Origin: Bradyrhizobium sp. Ce-3
Lineage (GTDB): Bacteria > Pseudomonadota > Alphaproteobacteria > Rhizobiales > Xanthobacteraceae
Length of the DNA: 64,000 bases
Assembly: GCF_022835695.1 (NCBI RefSeq)
Contig: NZ_BQUV01000001.1
Span: forward strand, 1,030,263 to 1,094,262
Reading direction: 5' to 3'
Of the stretch, positions 1 through 8,213 are shown in pieces. A program made the position numbers and the translations under genes. The first letter of the stretch is position 1. The number at the start of each line of letters is the position of its first letter. The notes beneath the pieces were generated by a model, which saw only the letters and a program-made list of their open reading frames with translations, was not told the origin of the DNA and searched no databases.

Positions 1-176
1 GGGGGAGAGAGCCCAGCCAATGTACTCACCTCACCTGAAGGTTCACCCAGTTCGCTTGCGACCAGCTCAGCTTGCGAGGCGATGTCCTGCGCGAGCTTGC
101 GCTTGATGCGGTCGATGGGCAGGCGTGGCAGCCACAGGCTGAGGATACGCCGACGGTTCACTGAATTGGCACTCAT
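1..176 (-). CDS. imuB: ImuB, Y-family-like mutagenesis protein (N-terminus only, runs off the left edge)
   Basis: The reverse strand reads MSANSVNRRRILSLWLPRLP and continues through IDRIKRK to the window edge. The RRRILSLWLPRLPIDRI segment is the usual N-terminus of ImuB, the catalytically dead Y-family polymerase relative that bridges ImuA, the beta clamp and DnaE2 in error-prone SOS repair. Only about 58 codons are visible. The ATG lies inside the 3' end of imuA in another frame, so the two genes overlap by about 110 bp. The upstream GGAA is a weak ribosome-binding site, which suggests translational coupling to imuA. Identity rests on this short stretch and the neighbouring imuA. Confidence 0.8.
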   Translation of the reverse strand, partial: MSANSVNRRRILSLWLPRLPIDRIKRKLAQDIASQAELVASELGEPSGEVSTLAGLSP

Positions 177-861
177 CACATTTCCATTCCATGATCCATC
201 GCCCGACCGGGCCATGACGGTTGCGCACCAGTTCGGCCTCGACGCGCGGCGCGCCCCAGGCGCTTGCGGCATTGCCGGGCGGCGAATGCGCCGCGCGCAC
301 GATCCAGCGCGTCTCCGCGGTCGAGGGGATCGGAGTTGCCGCAATCCGCAGCACCAGCGCGGTGACGCCGGAGGCTTGCGCAGCCAATGTCAGTTTGCGG
401 CTGGCGACGAGATCGAGCTGGCGCGCATCGCCCCAGACCTCGAGCACGACAGCGCCGAGCGCATCGCAGGCGAGCGCGTCGGCCGCGGTGCGCAGGCTGC
501 TGTCGACATCGGCGGCGCGCACCGTGACCAGGAGGCGCGGATCGAGGCCGAGTTCGGCAAGCCCGCGCATCGACAGCGCACCGTTTTCACGATCGGAAAA
601 ATCCTGCCGCACCCAGACCAGCGGCTTGCGCGCCGATATCAGGCCGGCGAGTCCCGCGATGAAGCCGGTCGCCGCCCCGCTCTGATGGCCGGCCGCAAAC
701 ACCTCGTGCAACGCTGCCGGCGCAAGCCCGCCGCGCAGCATCGCGTCCGCACTCGTGTGTCCGAGCGCGATGCGGTTCGGCATCGCCGCCTCCGATGGCG
801 CCTCGATGCGCGCGATGCTGCCGCGCAGAGACGCAAGCGTACCCGTGCGTGCGCCGTTCAT
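67..861 (-). CDS. imuA: ImuA, RecA/SulA-like SOS mutagenesis protein
   Basis: A 264-residue RecA-like protein of the ImuA family, the first gene of the imuA-imuB-dnaE2 cassette that carries out damage-induced translesion synthesis in many bacteria lacking UmuDC. The N-terminal part (IALGHTSADAMLRGGLAPAALHEVF) and the central LVWVRQDFS and ALACDALGAVVLEVWG segments resemble the degenerate RecA core. The C-terminus is the family-typical GRWIMEWK. I chose the ATG at 861 because GGAAGGAG lies just upstream. A longer reading from TTG at 930 would begin next to the LexA box and is unlikely. The coding end overlaps imuB. Regulation by LexA is inferred from the box at 933-947. A dnaE2 partner would lie beyond the left edge. 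Confidence 0.88.
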   Translation of the reverse strand: MNGARTGTLASLRGSIARIEAPSEAAMPNRIALGHTSADAMLRGGLAPAALHEVFAAGHQSGAATGFIAGLAGLISARKPLVWVRQDFSDRENGALSMRGLAELGLDPRLLVTVRAADVDSSLRTAADALACDALGAVVLEVWGDARQLDLVASRKLTLAAQASGVTALVLRIAATPIPSTAETRWIVRAAHSPPGNAASAWGAPRVEAELVRNRHGPVGRWIMEWKCDECQFSEPSAYPQPVAATPAHRPHQAQARAGHRLAS

Positions 862-932
862 TGCGCCGCTCCTTCCATCTGAAAATTTGAGGCCGTCACT
901 GCCTGAACAGAGAACCAGGGACTGGCTCAATT

Positions 933-947
933 GTTCATGATATGTTC
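933..947. promoter_or_regulatory. LexA (SOS) box between imuA and the UdgX-fusion gene
   Basis: GTTCATGATATGTTC is an exact match to the alphaproteobacterial LexA operator, a GTTC direct repeat spaced by seven bases. It sits 72 bp upstream of the imuA ATG and 170 bp upstream of the divergent gene at 1117. An AT-rich TATATT-like element adjoins it. It almost certainly controls imuAB. Control of the divergent gene is possible but unproven. Confidence 0.85.
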
Positions 948-1116
948 TAATATAAAGCTAACAGCCCCGGCGGAGTCAACCGGATTGGTGAGTCCAGTGA
1001 TTCATGAGTGAAATCAATGGGATTCAGCCAACCGAAAGCAGACGTGGCCTGATCTCCCGCGATGTCAGGCGCACAAGGCCCCGAAAATGGCGGCGTGACG
1101 GAAACGGAGCAATCGC

Positions 1117-2550
1117 ATGCGTATCATCGTGCTCGATAACGACACCGATTTCGAGGGCTGGCGCAAGGCCGCGCGACGATTGGCGATCAATGACGTGAAG
1201 CCTGCGGAGGTCATGTGGACCGTACGCAAGGACGACGAATTGTCGCTGGCATCCTGCGTGAATGAATTGCCTGACGTGCCGCAGGCGCAGTTCAACGTCC
1301 CAGCCATCTTCGTCGAACTCGCAAAGGCTGCGATCCTGCATCGAAACGACGAACGCTTCGCCCTGCTCTATCGCCTGCTGTGGCGGCTGCGCAGTCATCA
1401 CGATCTGCTCAGCGCGACTGACGACCCTGACGTCGCCGAGGTCCACGCGATGGCGCGCGCGGTCTATGGCGACATCGACCGGATGCACGCGCATCTGCGC
1501 TTCCGCGAGATCGGCCGCGAGCGGACGGCGCATTACGTCGCCTGGTTCGAGCCGGAGCATCGCATCGTCGAGCTCGCCGCGCCTTTCTTCGCCGGCCGCT
1601 TCGCCGACATGCCGTGGTCGATCCTGACCCCCGACGTCTGCGCGCATTGGGACGGGCACGCGATCGCGATCACGCCGGGCATCGCCAAATCCGAGGTGCC
1701 GACCGAGGACCGGCTCGAGGAAGCCTGGCGGCGTCATGACAACGGCCTCTTCAGTCCCGCACGGCTGAAAGTGATGGAGATGCCGCAGGCCTATTGGAGG
1801 AACCTGCCCGAGGACTCGATCATTAAGCCGCTGATCGAAGACGCCATGCGCATGACCAGTGGCCCCTTCATCGCACGCAAGACGGCCGAACCGCAGCAGC
1901 GGCAGGATCAACCGATGGCCCGCAAGCAAACCCGAGATGCACAGGCGCGCGGCACCATCGCGGCCTTGCGCGACGAGGCCGCCGATTGCCGCGCCTGCCC
2001 GCTGTGGAAGGACGCAACCCAGACCGTATTCGGCGAAGGGCCGCAAAGTGCAACGCTGATGCTGGTCGGCGAGCAGCCCGGCGACAAGGAAGATCTCGCA
2101 GGCCATCCGTTCGTCGGACCGGCCGGACAGATGCTCGATCGCGCGCTCGAAGAGGCCGGCATCGATCGCGCCAAGGTCTACATCACCAATGCGGTGAAGC
2201 ACTTCAAATTCGTGCCGCGCGGCAAGATCCGGTTGCACCAGAAGCCGAACACGCCGGAGATCCGCGCCTGCCGGCAGTGGTATGAGCGCGAGCTCGCCGC
2301 CATCAAGCCGGAGCTGGTGGTCGCGCTCGGCGCCAGCGCCGCACAGAGCGTGCTCGGCAAGATCACGCCGATCAACAAGAGCCGTGGCCGCTTGATTAAC
2401 CACGAGGCCACCAAGGTGCTCGTCACCGTGCACCCATCCTATCTGTTGCGGCTGCCCGACGAAAAAGCCAAGGCGCTGGAATATCAGCGCTTTATCGACG
2501 ACTTGAAAATTGCCGCAGGCCAGTTGCGCAATTCGGCCCACGCGGCTTGA
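1117..2550 (+). CDS. DUF4130-UdgX fusion: uracil-DNA binding / family-4-like uracil-DNA glycosylase protein
   Basis: A 477-residue two-domain protein. Residues 1 to about 245 match the DUF4130 DNA-metabolism family (it starts MRIIVLDNDTDFEGWRKAAR). Residues about 275-477 form a family-4-like uracil-DNA glycosylase domain with CRAC (291-294), GEQPGDKED (318-326), FVGPAG and the C-terminal HPSYLLR motif. The segment RGKIRLHQKP places a histidine (H374) where mycobacterial UdgX has KRRIH, the histidine that bonds covalently to uracil at the excised site. This therefore looks like a UdgX-type uracil trap and not an ordinary glycosylase. ACGGAG precedes the start codon. The gene is divergent from imuA across a LexA box, consistent with a DNA-damage role. 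Covalent activity is inferred from the motif. Confidence 0.87.
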   Translation: MRIIVLDNDTDFEGWRKAARRLAINDVKPAEVMWTVRKDDELSLASCVNELPDVPQAQFNVPAIFVELAKAAILHRNDERFALLYRLLWRLRSHHDLLSATDDPDVAEVHAMARAVYGDIDRMHAHLRFREIGRERTAHYVAWFEPEHRIVELAAPFFAGRFADMPWSILTPDVCAHWDGHAIAITPGIAKSEVPTEDRLEEAWRRHDNGLFSPARLKVMEMPQAYWRNLPEDSIIKPLIEDAMRMTSGPFIARKTAEPQQRQDQPMARKQTRDAQARGTIAALRDEAADCRACPLWKDATQTVFGEGPQSATLMLVGEQPGDKEDLAGHPFVGPAGQMLDRALEEAGIDRAKVYITNAVKHFKFVPRGKIRLHQKPNTPEIRACRQWYERELAAIKPELVVALGASAAQSVLGKITPINKSRGRLINHEATKVLVTVHPSYLLRLPDEKAKALEYQRFIDDLKIAAGQLRNSAHAA

Positions 2551-2580
2551 GTTCCGCAAAAAACGGGGGAACCGCGGAAC
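2551..2580. terminator. Inverted repeat after the UdgX-fusion gene
   Basis: GTTCCGC at 2551-2557 and GCGGAAC at 2574-2580 form a perfect 7-bp stem around a 16-base loop immediately after the stop codon. There is no T-run, so a transcript-end or stabilising hairpin is only a possibility. Confidence 0.35.
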
Positions 2581-3091
2581 CACACCTCAACGTGAAATTG
2601 TTCACGACGCCCGACAAATATCTACAACCTTTAATTGATCCGTGGTACGGTGGCATGTTCCGCAGGTATCGGGCGTCATGTTCACGCCATGACGTACCCT
2701 GAGGCGGGCGCGCTGCGCGGTTTGCTAGCCCCAATCGTGCGGCGCGCCACCTCATCTCCGAACTTCCCCATCTTCCAACTTCCCCCTCACGCGCAGCGCC
2801 TGCCGGATTTCCCTCGCCCGTCCGTGTCGCCGGTCGCTTGGCCAATGTGGCCTCGTCACACAAAATCTCGCCCAGCGAAACACAGGCGGCGGGTTTGGGT
2901 CGCGCGATCGACGATCCGATCGTGCCGATGATTGCCACGAGACCGCGAAGGCCCGTGCACCCTCAATACGTTGCACAAAAATTCGGCGCGATGTCCACCG
3001 GCATGGATGGCCGCCTCATTTCACGGGCCGGATTTCAATTGCCTGTCATATGCATCGATCAAAATCGGCAGCATTGGGACAGGAGTTTACC
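2581..3091. other. Intergenic region upstream of the phosphate transporter, no gene recognised
   Basis: About 510 bp. Short open frames exist on both strands, but none has a convincing ribosome-binding site, conserved motif or codon bias. The region presumably holds the promoter of the phosphate transporter. I could not identify a PhoB box by eye. Confidence 0.5.
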
Positions 3092-4714
3092 ATGAGCGAT
3101 ATGGCGTTACCCGGCTCGATCGAGCCCGCCCTGAAAAAGGGTCCGGACCTCGACAAGGGCTTTCATCCTCTGACCGGCGTTATCTATTTGGGCGTGGTCG
3201 CGGCCGCGCTGCTGTTTGTTGCCTACAGCATCTATGCCGACGTCGACGCCACCGGCACGCGGGTCACGTCGTTCCTGCCGTACATCATGCTGTTCGTTGC
3301 GCTGCTGATCGCGCTCGGCTTCGAATTCGTCAACGGCTTCCACGACACCGCCAACGCGGTCGCGACCGTGATCTACACCCGCTCGCTTCCGGCGCATGTC
3401 GCCGTGGTCTGGTCGGGCATGTTCAACCTGTTCGGCGTGCTGCTCTCGAGCGGCGCCGTCGCGTTCGGCATCGTGTCGCTGCTCCCGGTCGAACTGATCC
3501 TGCAGGTCGGCTCGAGCGCCGGCTTTGCGATGGTGTTCGCGCTCTTGATCGCCGCGATCATCTGGAACCTCGGCACCTGGTGGCTCGGCCTGCCCGCGTC
3601 GAGCTCGCACACCCTGATCGGTTCGATCATGGGCGTCGGCATCACCAACGCGCTGCTGCGCGGCCGCGACGGCACCTCCGGCGTGGACTGGACGCAAGCC
3701 GCCGGCATTGCCAAGGCGCTGCTGCTGTCGCCGCTGTTCGGCTTCGTGCTCGCCGCCGGCCTGCTCTACATCCTCAAGATCGTGCTGCAACGCGCGACGC
3801 CGGCGCTGTTCGGCGAACCGGTCGGCAACCAGCCGCCGCCGTGGTGGATCCGGGGCATCCTGATCCTGACCTGCACGCTGGTCAGCTTCTTCCACGGCTC
3901 GAACGACGGCCAAAAGGGCATGGGCCTGATCATGCTGATCCTGATCGGCACCGTGCCGACCGCCTATGCGCTGAACCGCGCGATGCCCGCGAGCCAGATC
4001 GAGCAGTTCACCCTGCATTCGACCGCGGCCAGCAAGGTCATCGAAGGCAAGGCCGCCGGCTACAACGTGATCGGCAACCCGCGCCCGGCCGTGACCAACT
4101 ATGTCGCGCAGCACCAGATCAACGAAGGCACCTTCCCGTCGCTCGCGGTGCTGGTGCGCGACATCGGACAGCAGGTTGCCCAGTACGGCTCGCTGGCCAA
4201 GTTCCCGGCCGACACCGTCGGCAACACCCGTAACGACATGTACCTGGCCTCCGAGGCGATCCGCTTCCTGATGAAGGACAAGGAAGCCGAGCTGACTGCC
4301 GCCGACGTCGCCACGCTGAACGAGTACAAGGGCTCGCTCGATGCCGCGACCAAGTTCATCCCGAGCTGGGTGAAGTTCGCCGTCGCCATCGCGCTCGGCC
4401 TCGGTACCATGGTCGGCTGGAAGCGCATCGTCGTCACCGTCGGCGAGAAGATCGGCAAGACGCACCTGACCTACGCGCAGGGCGCCTGCGCCGAGATCAC
4501 GGCGGCCGCGACGATCGCGGCGGCCGATGGCTACGGCCTGCCGGTCTCGACCACGCACGTGCTGTCGTCGGGCATTGCCGGCACCATGGCCGCGAACGGC
4601 TCCGGCCTGCAATGGTCGACGATCCGCAACATCGCGATGGCCTGGGTGCTGACCCTGCCGGCCGCGATGATCATCTCGGGCGTTCTGTACTACGTGTTCT
4701 ACCACGCGTTCTGA
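3092..4714 (+). CDS. pit: PiT-family inorganic phosphate transporter
   Basis: A 540-residue polytopic membrane protein of the PiT/PHO4 family, low-affinity phosphate (metal-phosphate) symporters of the inner membrane. The two inverted family signatures are present: GFEFVNGFHDTANAVAT near the N-terminus and GACAEITAAATIAAADGYGLPVSTTH near the C-terminus. GLPASSSHTLIGSIMGVG forms the first re-entrant half. A long hydrophilic central loop, roughly residues 305-415, separates the halves. The start is the ATG preceded by ACAGGAG; an in-frame ATG 42 bases upstream lacks such a site. The gene stands alone and is followed by a strong terminator, so it is probably monocistronic. Confidence 0.93.
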   Translation: MSDMALPGSIEPALKKGPDLDKGFHPLTGVIYLGVVAAALLFVAYSIYADVDATGTRVTSFLPYIMLFVALLIALGFEFVNGFHDTANAVATVIYTRSLPAHVAVVWSGMFNLFGVLLSSGAVAFGIVSLLPVELILQVGSSAGFAMVFALLIAAIIWNLGTWWLGLPASSSHTLIGSIMGVGITNALLRGRDGTSGVDWTQAAGIAKALLLSPLFGFVLAAGLLYILKIVLQRATPALFGEPVGNQPPPWWIRGILILTCTLVSFFHGSNDGQKGMGLIMLILIGTVPTAYALNRAMPASQIEQFTLHSTAASKVIEGKAAGYNVIGNPRPAVTNYVAQHQINEGTFPSLAVLVRDIGQQVAQYGSLAKFPADTVGNTRNDMYLASEAIRFLMKDKEAELTAADVATLNEYKGSLDAATKFIPSWVKFAVAIALGLGTMVGWKRIVVTVGEKIGKTHLTYAQGACAEITAAATIAAADGYGLPVSTTHVLSSGIAGTMAANGSGLQWSTIRNIAMAWVLTLPAAMIISGVLYYVFYHAF

Positions 4715-4750
4715 TGCCGGATGCTTTCGGCGCGGCAACGCGCCGGACGA

Positions 4751-4780
4751 AAGGCCCGCACCTCCGGTGCGGGCCTTTTT
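4751..4780 (+). terminator. Rho-independent terminator after pit
   Basis: AAGGCCCGCACC, a TCC loop and GGTGCGGGCCTT form a perfect 12-bp stem followed by TTT. It ends the phosphate-transporter transcript. The convergent LysR gene ends 31 bases further on and may share it. Confidence 0.93.
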
Positions 4781-4811
4781 GCTTTTTGACCGTCATGGCG
4801 AAGCTGCGCGT

Positions 4812-5720
4812 TCAGGCGGCGTACACCTTGGCCCCCTCTGCCAGCAGGCCGCGCGCCCATTTGTGCAGGCCGGATTTGGCGGTCCGGGCGCTCCAGTACA
4901 TGTCGATCGAGATCGGCACCCGGAACGGCAGCGCAGCGACATGCAGGCCGCCGCGCATCGCGCGTGCCAGATGATGCGGGATGGTCGCAACCAGCCTCGT
5001 GCCGGCAATGATGCGCTCCAGGCTGTCGTGGTTGGGCAGGCTGACCGAAGGCTCGAGCTCGATCTTCCTTGCCTTCAGCGCTGCGAGATAAAGCGGCTGC
5101 CACTCGCCGCTATGGGTGATGAAGACGTGCTCGGCCTTCGCATAGGCCGACAGCGCGATCCGGCCGCGCGCCAACGGATTGGCCGGATCCATCACGCAGA
5201 CATAGTGATCGGTGAGGATGTGGCGGCGAAAGAAGCTCTCCCCGACGATCCCGACCGGACCGAGCACGATGTCGCATTGGTTCTGCTTGAGATGGACGTC
5301 GCCATGGCCCGCCGCATCGAGCAGGACGAGGCGAACCCCTGGCGCGCCGGCACGCAGCCGCGCGCTGAACTGCGGGATCAGGGTCTGGCGTTCGTGATAG
5401 TTGCAGGAGATCGTGACGCTGCCCTGCGCGGTCGCCGGATCGAATGCGACCGGCGAGGCGAGTCCGTCGATCTCGCCGATCATGTCCCGTGCCCAGCCGA
5501 CCAACGCCGCACAGCGCTCGGTGGCGGTCACGCCATTGCCGTTGCGGACGAACAGCGGATCATGCAGCGCGCCGCGCAGCCGTTCGATCGCATAGCTGAT
5601 GGTGGACTGGTTGACGTCGAGCCGCTTGGCGGCCGCCGAGAACGACTGCAGGTCGTAGACCAGCACCAGCGTCCGCAAGGTCCCGATGTCGATCGGATCG
5701 ATCGAGGAATTGACCGCCAC
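4812..5720 (-). CDS. LysR-family transcriptional regulator
   Basis: A 302-residue LysR-type regulator. The N-terminal winged helix-turn-helix is clear: LRTLVLVYDLQSFSAAAKRLDVNQSTISYAIERLR, then DPLFVRNGNGVTATERC. The remainder is a periplasmic-binding-protein-like effector domain. I chose the GTG at 5720 because GGGAGG sits 6 bases upstream; an ATG at 5765 would place the start close to the palindromic operator. The gene is divergent from the P450 at 5856 with a 135-bp shared control region containing a perfect palindrome, the usual layout for a LysR regulator of its neighbour. The inducer is unknown. Confidence 0.9.
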   Translation of the reverse strand: MAVNSSIDPIDIGTLRTLVLVYDLQSFSAAAKRLDVNQSTISYAIERLRGALHDPLFVRNGNGVTATERCAALVGWARDMIGEIDGLASPVAFDPATAQGSVTISCNYHERQTLIPQFSARLRAGAPGVRLVLLDAAGHGDVHLKQNQCDIVLGPVGIVGESFFRRHILTDHYVCVMDPANPLARGRIALSAYAKAEHVFITHSGEWQPLYLAALKARKIELEPSVSLPNHDSLERIIAGTRLVATIPHHLARAMRGGLHVAALPFRVPISIDMYWSARTAKSGLHKWARGLLAEGAKVYAA

Positions 5721-5772
5721 GCTGCACCTCCCGCCATGCTGGCGGCCAAGCCTATCACGAGTCATTGGATAT

Positions 5773-5800
5773 TTCGATGGACTGGATCGATCCCATCGAA
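5773..5800. promoter_or_regulatory. Palindromic operator between lysR-type gene and P450
   Basis: TTCGATGG (5773-5780) and CCATCGAA (5793-5800) are perfect 8-bp inverted arms separated by 12 bases. The site lies about 53 bp from the regulator start and 56 bp from the P450 start, the expected place for a LysR-type recognition-binding site. Binding is inferred. Confidence 0.7.
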
Positions 5801-5855
5801 TTGAGCGATTGCGTCCCCGGCGCTAGCCTTCGCAAACAGCCCTCCGGGAGGACCC

Positions 5856-7037
5856 ATGGCCAGCACCGTGCCAGTCGTGACCGACATCGCGTATCAGGAT
5901 CTGCTCGACGACCCCTATCCGATCTTCCGCCGCCTGCGCGAGACCGCGCCCGCGGTGTTCGTCGAGACCGCTGGCCTGACGCTGGTGACGCGTTTCGACG
6001 ACATCACACGGATCGAGCGCGATCCCGTGACCTACTCGGCCGACAATCCGGCCTCGCTGGTCAACAAAGTGATGGGACCGACCTTCATGCGCAAGGACGG
6101 CGCCGAACACGCGATCGGCCGCAAAGCGATCGAGCCCTCGTTTCGCCCGGCCACGATCAAGGAGTACTGGGCGCCGAAATTCACCGCGATCGCGGAAACG
6201 CTGATCGACGAACTGTCGGCCGCCGGCGAGGCCGATCTGTTCGCCACTCTTGCCGCGCCGATGGCCTCGCTCGGCCTGATGGCGATGATCGGCTTTCGCG
6301 ACATGCCGTGGCAGACCCTGGCCGAGTGGTCGCAGGCGCTGATCGACGGTGCGGGCAATTACGCCGCCGACGCCGAGGTCGAGCGCAAGGCGATGCAGGC
6401 GAGCGCCGATGTCGATGCCGCGATCGACAACGTGCTCGCGGATCACCGCCGTCATCCAAACCCGTCGATCCTGTCCTCGATGGTCCACGCCGACCCGCCG
6501 ATGCCGGTCGAAGCCATCCGCGCCAACATCAAGGTGATCATCGGCGGCGGCCTGAACGAACCGCGCGACGCGATCCTGACGCTGGTGCTCGGCCTGCTGG
6601 AAAACCCGGCGCAAAGGGACAGCGTGCTGGCCAAGCCCGAGCTATGGCCGGCCGCGCTCGAGGAAGCGGTGCGCTGGATTTCGCCGATCGGCATGTATCC
6701 GCGCCGCGTCACCCGCGACGTCGATCTCTCCGGCACGACGCTGACCGCGGGCCTTCAGATCGGCCTCTGCGTCGGCGCCGCGAACCGCGACGGCCATCGC
6801 TTCGCCGACCCCGATCGCTTCGACGTGATGCGGCCGAAGCAATCACACCTGGCGTTCGGCGCTGGACCGCATTTCTGCGCCGGCACCTGGGTGTCGCGGC
6901 TCACCGTCGGCAAGATCGTGGTGCCGATGCTGTTCGAGCGCCTGCGCAATCTGCGCCTCCGCAAGGAGGCGCCGCCCGTCGTCCGCGGCTGGGTGTTCCG
7001 CGGCCCGGTGTCACTGCCGGTGCGATGGGATGCGTGA
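5856..7037 (+). CDS. Cytochrome P450
   Basis: A 393-residue soluble bacterial P450. The heme-binding loop FGAGPHFCAGTW gives the axial thiolate as C341. The K-helix ExxR is E270-R273 (EEAVR). The I-helix reads GGGLNEPRD (230-238): the acid (E235) is kept, but the usual following threonine is a proline, which may alter oxygen activation. GGGAGG lies before the ATG. The gene is alone on its strand, convergent with the amidohydrolase 3 bases after its stop and divergent from the LysR gene that probably controls it. No ferredoxin or reductase gene is adjacent. The substrate cannot be predicted. Confidence 0.92.
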   Translation: MASTVPVVTDIAYQDLLDDPYPIFRRLRETAPAVFVETAGLTLVTRFDDITRIERDPVTYSADNPASLVNKVMGPTFMRKDGAEHAIGRKAIEPSFRPATIKEYWAPKFTAIAETLIDELSAAGEADLFATLAAPMASLGLMAMIGFRDMPWQTLAEWSQALIDGAGNYAADAEVERKAMQASADVDAAIDNVLADHRRHPNPSILSSMVHADPPMPVEAIRANIKVIIGGGLNEPRDAILTLVLGLLENPAQRDSVLAKPELWPAALEEAVRWISPIGMYPRRVTRDVDLSGTTLTAGLQIGLCVGAANRDGHRFADPDRFDVMRPKQSHLAFGAGPHFCAGTWVSRLTVGKIVVPMLFERLRNLRLRKEAPPVVRGWVFRGPVSLPVRWDA

Positions 7038-7040
7038 ACC

Positions 7041-8213
7041 TCACGCCGCCAGCGCGTTCTCCACGATCTTCACGAAATACGAGGTGCCGTAGACGATCGC
7101 CTCGTCGTTGAAATTGTAGGCGGGGTGATGCAGGCCGGCGCTGTCGCCATTGCCGCAGAAGATGAAGGCGCCGGGCCGCGCTTCCAGCATGTAGGAGAAA
7201 TCCTCGGCGCCCATCAGCGGCGGCATCTCGTGCACATGCGCATCGCCGGCGACCTCGCGCGCGATGCGCCCGGCGAATTCGGTCTGCGCCTCATGGTTGA
7301 CGGTGACCGGGTAGCCGCGCTCGTAAGTGAGATCGATCTTGGCGCCGGTCATCTTGGCAACGCCATCCACCACCTCGCGCACGCGCTTCTCGATGAGATC
7401 GCGCACCTCCCGGGTCAGCGTGCGCACGGTGCCGCGCAGCTCCGCGGTCTGGGGGATCACGTTGCGGGCGTTGCCGGCGTGGAATTCGCACATCGAGATC
7501 ACCGCGGAGTCGAGCGGGTCGACGGTGCGCGCGACGATCTGCTGTAAGGCGGTGACGATCTGGGCGCCGACCAGTACGGAATCGATGCATTTGTGCGGCC
7601 GCGCGGCGTGCCCGCCGAGCCCCTCGATCTTGATATCGATCGCATCGGTCGCGGCCATGATCGGGCCGGTGCGGATCGCGAACGAGCCGATCGGAATCCC
7701 CGGACCATTGTGCATGCCATAGACCTGCTCGATGCCGAAGCGGTCCATCAGGCCGTCTTTGATCATGGCGGCGGCACCAGCGCCGCCCTCCTCGGCCGGC
7801 TGGAAGATCACCACCGCGTCGCCGGCGAAATTGCGCGTCTCGGCGAGATAGCGCGCGGCGCCGAGCAGCATCGCGGTGTGGCCGTCATGGCCGCAGGCGT
7901 GCATCTTGCCCGGCGTTTTCGAGGCGTAGGGCAGATTGGTCTGTTCGTGGATCGGTAGCGCATCCATGTCGGCGCGCAGGCCGATCACTTTGACGTCGCC
8001 CTTGGCGGGGCCCTTCTTGCCCTTGATGACCCCGACCACGCCGGTCTTGCCCAGGCCCGTCGCGACCTCGTCGCAGCCGAACTCCCTGAGACGGTCGGCC
8101 ACGAATGATGCAGTGCGGTGCACATCGTAAAGCAGCTCGGGGTTCTCGTGGATGTTGCGGCGCCAGGCCTGGATATCGGATTGCAGATCGGCGACGCGGT
8201 TGACGATGGGCAT
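7041..8213 (-). CDS. M20-family amidohydrolase (hippurate hydrolase / N-acyl amino acid amidohydrolase type), cytoplasmic
   Basis: A 390-residue M20D metallo-amidohydrolase. Metal-binding motifs are visible: HACGHDGH (105-112), the glutamate pair in QPAEEGG and a C-terminal MGAEDFSYM segment, with GLRADMDALPI before them. Such enzymes cleave N-acyl or N-aroyl amino acids or indole-amino acid conjugates. I chose the ATG at 8213 (MPIVNRVADLQSDI) because the conserved family start IQAWRRNIHENPEL follows. An upstream in-frame extension of about 73 codons is low-complexity and unlike the family. No signal peptide is visible. The secreted paralogue at 9723-11060 has the same fold. The substrate is unknown. 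Confidence 0.9.
   Translation of the reverse strand: MPIVNRVADLQSDIQAWRRNIHENPELLYDVHRTASFVADRLREFGCDEVATGLGKTGVVGVIKGKKGPAKGDVKVIGLRADMDALPIHEQTNLPYASKTPGKMHACGHDGHTAMLLGAARYLAETRNFAGDAVVIFQPAEEGGAGAAAMIKDGLMDRFGIEQVYGMHNGPGIPIGSFAIRTGPIMAATDAIDIKIEGLGGHAARPHKCIDSVLVGAQIVTALQQIVARTVDPLDSAVISMCEFHAGNARNVIPQTAELRGTVRTLTREVRDLIEKRVREVVDGVAKMTGAKIDLTYERGYPVTVNHEAQTEFAGRIAREVAGDAHVHEMPPLMGAEDFSYMLEARPGAFIFCGNGDSAGLHHPAYNFNDEAIVYGTSYFVKIVENALAA

Noticed and set aside
1024-2583. 519-codon minus-strand frame opposite the UdgX fusion
   Set aside because: No motif and no ribosome-binding site; the plus-strand protein has clear DUF4130 and UDG motifs.
2635-3090. Short frames upstream of the phosphate transporter
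   Set aside because: Overlapping frames on both strands, no ribosome-binding site or conserved sequence.
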